Assembly: GCA_050949255.1 (NCBI GenBank)
Contig: JBMNFJ010000016.1
Span: 1,054,001 to 1,118,000, forward strand
Direction: 5' to 3'
Origin: UBA3941 sp002385665
Lineage (GTDB): Bacteria; Bacillota; Clostridia; Caldicoprobacterales; UBA3941
Length of the DNA stretch: 64,000 bases
The position numbers and the translations under genes are program-made. How positions within the stretch are numbered: position 1 is the first letter of the stretch; each line of letters begins with the position of its first letter. The notes beneath the pieces are model-generated. The model made no database searches. It was not told where the DNA came from and was given only the letters and a program-made list of their open reading frames with translations. Shown piece by piece: positions 58,175-64,000 of the stretch.

Positions 58175-60088
58175 TCAGTATTTTGTCCCGTAATCTTTTA
58201 GTACATCCCTGCCCGGGTTTACGGAGGTCTTGCCCCTACGATGGCGGTAGGTAAAGATATAGCCTCCCGCCATAAAGCTGTCTCCGTCTTTGAGCTCCAT
58301 GGGTTCATCCCAATAATCGCCTATTACAAAATACTTGGGTCGATAGCTGCCCCTAAGTCCGGGTACAGCCGTCAGAGCCCCCGATTCCATAAATATTTCA
58401 AAAGTCAGGGGGGATTCTAATGGAATGAGAATGTCTGGCTCCATCTCCTTTACAGTGGAGATCTTGACCCTTTGCTTTCCAATCTTGCCAAGGTTAATCC
58501 TTTTTATCCTTTTTTCATCCTTATAGCAGATTATTTTCCCCTTAATCGTCCAGGCCTTTTTCTTTCTGAATCTTATGAAGGACAAATATCCATATAGGAG
58601 CAGTCCCGCCCCCAAGACTCCTGAAACTAGGTATATTATAGTTTTATTGGCTTTAAAAAAATTATAGGGAACTATCTGGATATCCAATACCAGCTCTTCC
58701 GGCTCCACCAATACTCCCTGGCCCAAGGTCCTGGCAGACAGGATGAGGCTTTGCTTTCCCACTGAAACGGTCCTTGGTATAGGGATTTCAACTACCTCTA
58801 CACCTGTATCCTCGGGAAAGACCGCTATCTTTATTGGCTCTTGAGAGGTTTTGGATTGGAGAGACCAACTAAGCTCAAGGATTTGTCTGGAATCAGCATC
58901 CGATTCAAAATCAAGATTAAGCCTGAGTCCCCTACCCTGCATTACCTCAATGGCTCCTTGAGCTGCAAAATCCACCTTCATTGAGATTGTTGAAGGTGCC
59001 AGTACTTCTATCTCTATAGAGTCCTCGGCTATAAAAGGTCTTCCCCCATAGGCTCCCTCAGCCCTGAACCTAAATTCAAAGTTCCCCTCAACCTTCGGTA
59101 TAAAGGAGGTGGAGTATATACCGTCTCCTGCCCTTATGTCCCCGAGATTTCCGCTATCATTTAGCTCCTGGGATATCAGGCTGTTCTCTCCCTTATTTGA
59201 GACCTCTACCTTGAAGGATTCTATGGAAAGGGATTGATCCCAGGCCAGCCTCCTGCTGTCATGGGATAGCTGAGCCTCAATATTCATCCTTTCTCCCCTA
59301 TAATATTTTTCACTGCCCGGTGAGATGATTTCCATCCCTATATCAGGTATAAGCTCTTTGGCAGCTTTTCTTGCCTCAACTGCCCTGCCCACTTCGTCCT
59401 TTATAGCATCTATTCTATGGAATATCTCAGAAAATATATCCTCCAATTCATTGACGTTCTTCAGGTGATAGAAGTTCCCGCCGGTCCTTCTTGCAATCTC
59501 CTTTAGGAAATCGTCCTCCCGGCCTCCCGGGCTTAAAAAGACTACGAAGATGGGCCAAATATTGTCTTCATATTGGTCTACCAAAAGCCCAAGATCCCTG
59601 TAATATCTCTCCCTTACCTCTTCATCCCTCCTGAACTCGGGGCCCGGGTCTATTTCCCCATCGGTGACCAGTATACAGTATTTGGTGTTTTGAGAGGATT
59701 CCCTGGCCCTTATATTCTCCAGGGCAGTAGCCAAAGCCAGGAGTACATCGGTATCCTTCCTGGGCCAAACGGTCTCTATCTTATCCTTTAAAAGCGCCTT
59801 GTCCTCATTTCCCATAATTTCTGTAATGGGAAGCTGGACATCAACATCCGTATTAAAGTGTAAAACCCCGATACTGTCGCCTATATGGAGCCTGTCTATA
59901 AAGCTCTTTACAACATCAAACCTAAGGTTGCTTCTATCATTATAGGCCATGCTACCGGAGTTATCCATTACCACAATTATATCTATATTTTTAGACCTTT
60001 CACCCAGGATTTTGGCGGGTATATTTGCAAACAACAATAAAATAAACAATAAGGTAGTTACAGTCCTTCTAAATCTCTTCGACCCCAT
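58175..60088 (-). CDS. Membrane-anchored von Willebrand factor A protein of the Tad operon
   Basis: A 637-residue protein. The start is ATG 60088 (AAAGGTGG six bases upstream). It has a signal peptide or anchor (TTLLFILLLFANIPAKILG, about 11-29), then a VWA domain with an intact MIDAS: DNSGS (Asp42), a Thr in the following loop, and CILVTDGEIDPG. A beta-rich extracellular region of two or more Ig-like modules spans about 225-470, then one membrane helix (IIYLVSGVLGAGLLLYGYLSF, about 480-502). A basic stop-transfer (RFRKKK) and a cytoplasmic beta-rich tail (515-637), FHA-like in length, end the protein. It is last gene of the cpaE-cpaF-tadB-tadC cluster, 16 bases after tadC. It may be an adhesin or an assembly factor for the pilus. 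Its exact role is unknown. Confidence 0.85.
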   Translation of the reverse strand: MGSKRFRRTVTTLLFILLLFANIPAKILGERSKNIDIIVVMDNSGSMAYNDRSNLRFDVVKSFIDRLHIGDSIGVLHFNTDVDVQLPITEIMGNEDKALLKDKIETVWPRKDTDVLLALATALENIRARESSQNTKYCILVTDGEIDPGPEFRRDEEVRERYYRDLGLLVDQYEDNIWPIFVVFLSPGGREDDFLKEIARRTGGNFYHLKNVNELEDIFSEIFHRIDAIKDEVGRAVEARKAAKELIPDIGMEIISPGSEKYYRGERMNIEAQLSHDSRRLAWDQSLSIESFKVEVSNKGENSLISQELNDSGNLGDIRAGDGIYSTSFIPKVEGNFEFRFRAEGAYGGRPFIAEDSIEIEVLAPSTISMKVDFAAQGAIEVMQGRGLRLNLDFESDADSRQILELSWSLQSKTSQEPIKIAVFPEDTGVEVVEIPIPRTVSVGKQSLILSARTLGQGVLVEPEELVLDIQIVPYNFFKANKTIIYLVSGVLGAGLLLYGYLSFIRFRKKKAWTIKGKIICYKDEKRIKRINLGKIGKQRVKISTVKEMEPDILIPLESPLTFEIFMESGALTAVPGLRGSYRPKYFVIGDYWDEPMELKDGDSFMAGGYIFTYRHRRGKTSVNPGRDVLKDYGTKY

Positions 60089-60104
60089 ACATATCCACCT
60101 TTTT

Positions 60105-61040
60105 CTATTCCATTCCGGCAAAAACCTTTATAATGTTGATAACGGCAGGCCCCAGAACAACAACGAATATAGCGGGGAATATAAAGAAGATCAAGGGAAA
60201 CAGCATCTTAATCGGTGCTTTCATTGACACCTCCTCTATAAATTGTCTTCTTCTTACCCGGATGGTATCGGACTGGATCCTTAAAATGCTGCCTACGCTC
60301 ACCCCCAGCTGGTCCGCCTGTATCACAGCTCCTATAAAGGAGGCCAGTTCATCCATCTTGGTACGCTCACCCAGCTCCTTGAAGGCATCTCCCCTGCTCT
60401 TACCCATCCTTATTTCGTTTAGGGTATAACCAAACTCCTGAGCCAAAGGCCCGGAAATCTTTTCAATCACCTTTTCCACCGCCATGTCAAAGGCAAGCCC
60501 CGCCTCTACGCTGACCACCAACAGATCTATGGCATTTGGAAGATCCTTTTTTATCCTTTCCCTTCGGGCTATGATCCTGCTATTCAGCCTTACACTGGGA
60601 AATAGCATCGCAAAAATTGCCGTAAGTATTACCAGAACCAATATCCTGGTCTTGGGGAGCTCCATAAGATATAGGCTCATACCCACAATTGAAGGCAGGG
60701 AGATGAGCCAAATGCTCTGGATGGTAAAGAATTTACTTACCCTGTTCTTTTCCGTGTAGCCTGCCTGCCACATCTTCTCTTCGATGTTCTTTTTTATATT
60801 GCCGGGAGTAAGCCGGGCAAAAAGACCCCCAATCTTAGTAAATACGGGGATAATCGCCCTTTCAATAAAGGGAGCATTCAGGGGTTCTATATCCTCCCCC
60901 TCCTTCTCATCATCCCTCTGGGCAATGCCCATTAGCCTATCTCTTATATTGCGCCTTTTTCTGGTGGCCAAATCATATATAAGCAGGCTGGAGAGAAAGA
61001 CAAAGCCTGCCAGGGTGATAAAACCAATAAACAAGTGCAT
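60105..61040 (-). CDS. tadC: Tad-system inner-membrane protein TadC (GspF-like)
   Basis: Polytopic platform protein of a Tad/Flp-type pilus or secretion machine. The start is ATG 61040 (AAAGGAGG upstream), 311 residues. It has an N-terminal helix (LFIGFITLAGFVFLSSLLIYD), a central pair (FFTIQSIWLISLPSIVGMSL, then ILVLVILTAIFAMLFPSV), the T2SSF domain with KDLPNAIDLLVVSVEAGLAF near 165, and a C-terminal helix (MLFPLIFFIFPAIFVVVLGP). GLAFDMAVEKVIEKISGPLA is the usual TadC signature region. It lies 24 bases downstream of tadB and 16 upstream of the VWA gene, in one operon. Confidence 0.92.
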   Translation of the reverse strand: MHLFIGFITLAGFVFLSSLLIYDLATRKRRNIRDRLMGIAQRDDEKEGEDIEPLNAPFIERAIIPVFTKIGGLFARLTPGNIKKNIEEKMWQAGYTEKNRVSKFFTIQSIWLISLPSIVGMSLYLMELPKTRILVLVILTAIFAMLFPSVRLNSRIIARRERIKKDLPNAIDLLVVSVEAGLAFDMAVEKVIEKISGPLAQEFGYTLNEIRMGKSRGDAFKELGERTKMDELASFIGAVIQADQLGVSVGSILRIQSDTIRVRRRQFIEEVSMKAPIKMLFPLIFFIFPAIFVVVLGPAVINIIKVFAGME

Positions 61041-61064
61041 TTTGAACCTCCTTTGCGCCAAGGG

Positions 61065-62030
61065 CTACATATCTATATCAACTATCCTTCTAATAAACAC
61101 AACCCCGATTATCTGCAGGAACACCGCCACAATGAGCATGATGATACCTATGGGCTCCTTAACCAAAACCACCATAAACTCCGGATTCATCAGGTAGATG
61201 ATAAAGGCAAGGGCAGGTGCCAGTAGGGATATAATTATCCCGGACAATCTGCCTTGGGAAGTAAGCACCTTGACCTGGTTTTTTAGGACGACCCTTTCCC
61301 TTATGGTATGGGATATATTGTCAAGGACCTCGGAAAGGTTACCCCCCACCTGCCTTTGGATCAGGATAGCCGTCACCACCAACTCCAAGTCCGGACTCTT
61401 AACCCTATCCAGGAGTTCATTCAAGGCATCCTCCAATGGCAGCCCCATATTTATCTGCCTTAACATTCTCCCAAATTCCCGGGACATGGGAGGCTGCATA
61501 TCCTGTGCTACGATCCCTATGGTCTGTAAAAGGCTGAATCCGGCCTTTAGACCATTGGATATCAAGGTCAACATATCCACTATCTGGTTATCAAACCGCC
61601 TGACCTTCCTTTGCCTGCGGGAGTTTAAATGGATATATCCAAAAAAGATTGCCATAATCACTCCTAATAAAAACATAATGGGAACCCTGGAGATGAGGTA
61701 GAGAAGGCAGCCTATAATGACTCCCCAAAACAGGACAATGAGAATAAATTCCCCCGGATAAAGGTATATGTCCCCCTGGGCCAACTTTTTCTCCAGGGAC
61801 TTATAGACCTTGGTAGAAGAGAAGAGGCCCTTTCGCTTTTTACTCTCAAAGATATCCCTGGATTCCCCTCCAAGGGATGACCCCCCTTCCGGGTTTTCCT
61901 GCCGTATCTCACTTTGGTAATCCTCCAGTCTCTGCCTCCCTATATGCCTTCTGGTGTTTATCATCCTGCATATCAATAGGACAACCAAGTATACGGATAA
62001 TACTATAGCTGCCAAACCAGCGTATAACAT
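61065..62030 (-). CDS. tadB: Tad-system inner-membrane protein TadB (GspF-like)
   Basis: Partner of TadC in the pilus platform, 321 residues. ATG 62030 is eight bases from AAGGGG; ATG 62036 is only two bases away, so the later one is preferred. It has an N-terminal helix (LYAGLAAIVLSVYLVVLLIC), a pair of helices near 95-130 (FILIVLFWGVIIGCLLYLIS, VPIMFLLGVIMAIFFGYIHL), the T2SSF core RRFDNQIVDMLTLISNGLKA with GFSLLQTIGIVAQDMQPPMS, and two C-terminal helices. QVGGNLSEVLDNISHTIRER is typical of TadB. The order cpaF-tadB-tadC is the canonical one. Confidence 0.93.
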   Translation of the reverse strand: MLYAGLAAIVLSVYLVVLLICRMINTRRHIGRQRLEDYQSEIRQENPEGGSSLGGESRDIFESKKRKGLFSSTKVYKSLEKKLAQGDIYLYPGEFILIVLFWGVIIGCLLYLISRVPIMFLLGVIMAIFFGYIHLNSRRQRKVRRFDNQIVDMLTLISNGLKAGFSLLQTIGIVAQDMQPPMSREFGRMLRQINMGLPLEDALNELLDRVKSPDLELVVTAILIQRQVGGNLSEVLDNISHTIRERVVLKNQVKVLTSQGRLSGIIISLLAPALAFIIYLMNPEFMVVLVKEPIGIIMLIVAVFLQIIGVVFIRRIVDIDM

Positions 62031-62065
62031 ATACATTACCCCTTACCTATCAGGTATTTGAATCT

Positions 62066-63460
62066 CTAATAATGCGTTCTGTTTCCAAAAATTCCGGGCG
62101 CGATGTTTATTCCCCTGGTCTTGAAGGTTTCTATAAAGGTGGGCACTATTCCGGTAGGCCTAAACCTTCCTATAACATTGCCTTTAGCGTCCATGCCGGA
62201 TTGTTCAAAGACAAAGATATCCTGAAGGGTTATGGTGTTGCCTTCCATACCCACTATTTCGGAGATAGCAGTGATCTTACGGGTTCCGTCCTTTAACCGG
62301 TTCTGATGGACTATCAAATTCAGAGCCGAGGATATCTGCTCCCTGATGGCTCTTGAGGGTAGTTCGGTACCTGCCATCAGCACCATGGTTTCGATCCTGG
62401 CCAGGGCGTCCCTGGCACTGTTGGCATGACAGGTGGTGATGGAGCCGTCATGGCCGGTATTCATGGCCTGCAGCATATCCAAAGCCTCTGCACCCCTGAC
62501 CTCCCCTACTATTATCCTGTCCGGCCTCATACGCAGGGAGTTTATGACAAGGTCCCTTATGGTGACCCTGCCCTTGCCCTCTATGTTGGGAGGTCTTGAC
62601 TCCAGGGTAATAACATGCTCCTGATGGAGCTGCAGTTCCGCTGCGTCCTCTATGGTGATTATCCGCTCGTCATCGGGAATAAAGGAGGATAAGACGTTAA
62701 GGGTAGTGGTCTTCCCGCTGCCGGTTCCTCCTGAAACCAGAATATTTATCCTGGCCTGGACGCAAGCCCTTAGAAACTGTGCCATCTCGGCACTTAAGGT
62801 TCCGAAGCTGACCAGGTCGTCTATGCCATAGGGCTCCTTGGAGAATTTCCTGATGGTAATGCAGGGCCCGTGCACCGATAGAGGGGGTATCACGGCGTTT
62901 ACCCTGGATCCGTCGGGCAACCTGGCATCCACCATAGGCGAGCTCTCATCAATTCTCCGCCCCAGTGGGGAAACGATCTTATCGATAACCTGAAGGATAT
63001 GATCGTTATCCCTGAAAGCTACAGCTGCCCTGGATATCTTGCCTTCCCTTTCGATATAGATATTGGTAGGGGAGTTTACCATTATCTCCGTTATGTCGGG
63101 ATCCTTTAAAAGGGGCTCCAAGGGTCCCAAGCCTATTATCTCATCCAGAATATCCTCTATTATCTTCTGCCTCTCGGCCCTGGATGCAAACTTTCCCTCC
63201 TGATTCATAACCTGGTCGGTTATTTCCTCTACCCTCTTTGCAACCTGATAGATCTCCCTTTCATCCAATTGCTTTATGTCCAAGTCCGCCGCCAAATCCT
63301 GGACCAGATTGTCAATTATCTTCTTTTTAAGGATGCTATCCCCCTGTTCCGGCTTTAGTCTGTCACCGTTTTTAACCAGGCTTTGGAGCCTGTTGGCTGA
63401 AATATCCTCCAGCCTTTCCCCGGATCTTTGTATCCTAATTAACCTATCATTGAGATTCAT
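62066..63460 (-). CDS. cpaF: Tad/CpaF secretion ATPase
   Basis: Hexameric cytoplasmic ATPase that powers pilin assembly or secretion; 464 residues. The N-terminal helical region leads into IGLGPLEPLLKDPDITEIMV near 108. Nucleotide-binding motifs: Walker A GGTGSGKTTT near 241-250, Asp box ITIEDAAELQLHQEHV, Walker B region MRPDRIIVGEVRGAEALDML near 300, and His box NTGHDGSITTCHANSARDAL near 325. The CpaF/TadA type is shown by RIDESSPMVDARLPDGSRVN. The start ATG 63460 has AGGAGG and overlaps the CpaE-like stop by four bases (ATGA). Confidence 0.96.
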   Translation of the reverse strand: MNLNDRLIRIQRSGERLEDISANRLQSLVKNGDRLKPEQGDSILKKKIIDNLVQDLAADLDIKQLDEREIYQVAKRVEEITDQVMNQEGKFASRAERQKIIEDILDEIIGLGPLEPLLKDPDITEIMVNSPTNIYIEREGKISRAAVAFRDNDHILQVIDKIVSPLGRRIDESSPMVDARLPDGSRVNAVIPPLSVHGPCITIRKFSKEPYGIDDLVSFGTLSAEMAQFLRACVQARINILVSGGTGSGKTTTLNVLSSFIPDDERIITIEDAAELQLHQEHVITLESRPPNIEGKGRVTIRDLVINSLRMRPDRIIVGEVRGAEALDMLQAMNTGHDGSITTCHANSARDALARIETMVLMAGTELPSRAIREQISSALNLIVHQNRLKDGTRKITAISEIVGMEGNTITLQDIFVFEQSGMDAKGNVIGRFRPTGIVPTFIETFKTRGINIAPGIFGNRTHY

Positions 63461-64000
63461 GCCTTGCCTCCTGCCATAACCAATATTTCCCTGGCCAGAT
63501 TATAGATACCCCTGGAAACCTTGGCCCTTCTCATGCCGGCTACAAAGGGGATACCCTGGTTCATACTGCTGATTGCCAACTGGTTTTCCAATGGGATAAC
63601 CGTCGTTACGGGCATGGACAATGTCGCCTCCACATCGTTTACCGTCAGCCCCACCCCTCTGATGTACTTGTTCAGAACAAGCTTCATCTTGTTTTTGGCC
63701 ACCTTGGCGTTCTCCAATACCGATATGGTGTTCTTTATGCTCTTTAGGGATAAAATGTCCATGGTAGCCACCAGCAATATTACATCGGACTTTTTAAGGG
63801 CCATCATGGCGATATCATAGAAATAGCTGGGGCAATCTATTATTATATAATCGTACTCCTGCTTTAGAAGGTCCAATACCTTCTCTATGTGGTCAAGCTT
63901 AATATAGTCCGCATGCTCTATATTGAAGGGTGCTAAAAACACCATCACTCCTGAAGGGTGTCTTACCATATAGCTCTCCAACAGATCCAGGTCCAGCCTT
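63457..64000 (-). CDS. cpaE: CpaE/TadZ-like P-loop ATPase (5' end outside window)
   Basis: The C-terminal 180 residues of a MinD/ParA-like protein; the frame stays open to base 64000, so the start and Walker A motif lie beyond the window. A TTG at 63981 is internal. Visible: RLDLDLLESYMV at the edge, DYIIIDCPSYFYD (Walker B-like, equal to the DxP switch), VILLVATMDILSLKSIKNTI, and KMKLVLNKYIRGVGLTVNDV, the usual order in CpaE. CpaE/TadZ localises the Tad machine in the cell. It is coupled to cpaF by a four-base overlap. Pilin, prepilin peptidase and TadE/F genes are not visible and presumably lie upstream. Confidence 0.88.
   Translation of the reverse strand, partial: RLDLDLLESYMVRHPSGVMVFLAPFNIEHADYIKLDHIEKVLDLLKQEYDYIIIDCPSYFYDIAMMALKKSDVILLVATMDILSLKSIKNTISVLENAKVAKNKMKLVLNKYIRGVGLTVNDVEATLSMPVTTVIPLENQLAISSMNQGIPFVAGMRRAKVSRGIYNLAREILVMAGGKA

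Noticed and set aside
1..64000. CRISPR arrays, insertion sequences, prophage or integrase sites next to the two tRNAs
   Set aside because: Found no regularly spaced repeats, no transposase or integrase motifs and no duplicated tRNA ends by reading both strands.

Overview
This 64-kb window is bacterial chromosome, most likely from an anaerobic, probably spore-forming member of the Clostridia (Bacillota). The evidence is the gene order uvrC / hprK / ROK glucokinase / murB / PHP / rapZ / whiA / HPr-like / dnaE / pfkA, strong Shine-Dalgarno sites with many TTG and GTG starts, U-tailed hairpin terminators, a CwlD cortex amidase, a YhcN/YlaJ sporulation lipoprotein and a tetrahydrofolate (THF) riboswitch. 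I see no insertion sequence, prophage, CRISPR array or rRNA. Most genes are on the minus strand in multi-gene operons. The plus-strand genes are mostly single units, and four of them encode lipoproteins.

Layout. 1-5.1 kb: the end of an aconitase and a leaderless (apparently cytoplasmic) GH9 glycoside hydrolase with a structured 5' leader. 5.4-7.7 kb: an FMN-binding lipoprotein, a thioesterase, pfkA and a small unknown. 7.7-16.8 kb (minus): the TRAP gene mtrB, dnaE, an HD-GYP phosphodiesterase, and the murB-PHP-rapZ-whiA-crh operon. The HPr-like protein has Asn at the catalytic-His position but keeps Ser46, so it is Crh-like. 17-21.3 kb: an orphan solute-binding protein, ROK glucokinase, HPr kinase and a HAD phosphatase. 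21.5-26.4 kb: uvrC, a class B PBP, an FtsW/RodA protein and tRNA-Arg. 26.6-29 kb: a stand-alone receiver with Glu at the phospho-acceptor position, convergent with cdaA-cdaR. 29.4-32.6 kb: a two-gene AmmeMemoRadiSam module and cwlD. 32.8-41.4 kb: one giant gene for a cyclic beta-1,2-glucan synthase.

41.6-47.6 kb: an unknown membrane protein, pepF, a lipoprotein, an aldo/keto reductase, another unknown membrane protein, tRNA-Val and a YfbR-like nucleotidase. 47.7-48.5 kb: promoter, THF riboswitch and the folate transporter gene folT. 48.7-57 kb: a CapA-like protein, a LysM-G5-NlpC/P60 cell-wall hydrolase, a TGS-containing nucleoside kinase, a charged lipoprotein and glpP-glpK. 57.4-64 kb: the YhcN/YlaJ lipoprotein and the distal part of a Tad-type pilus/secretion operon (CpaE-like, CpaF, TadB, TadC), ending in a membrane-anchored VWA protein. 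The CpaE-like gene runs off the window.

How it fits together. HprK and the Crh-like protein, with PfkA and glucokinase, form a Firmicutes carbon-control set. CdaA/CdaR (c-di-AMP), the HD-GYP protein (c-di-GMP), MurB, PBP, FtsW, CwlD and the NlpC/P60 protein concern the envelope and its signalling. Nothing here is unmistakably a new system. The most rewarding targets are the AmmeMemoRadiSam pair, the glucan synthase together with the leaderless GH9 enzyme, the Glu-receiver beside cdaAR, the VWA protein of the Tad operon, and the palindromes that contain the stop codons at tight convergent junctions.
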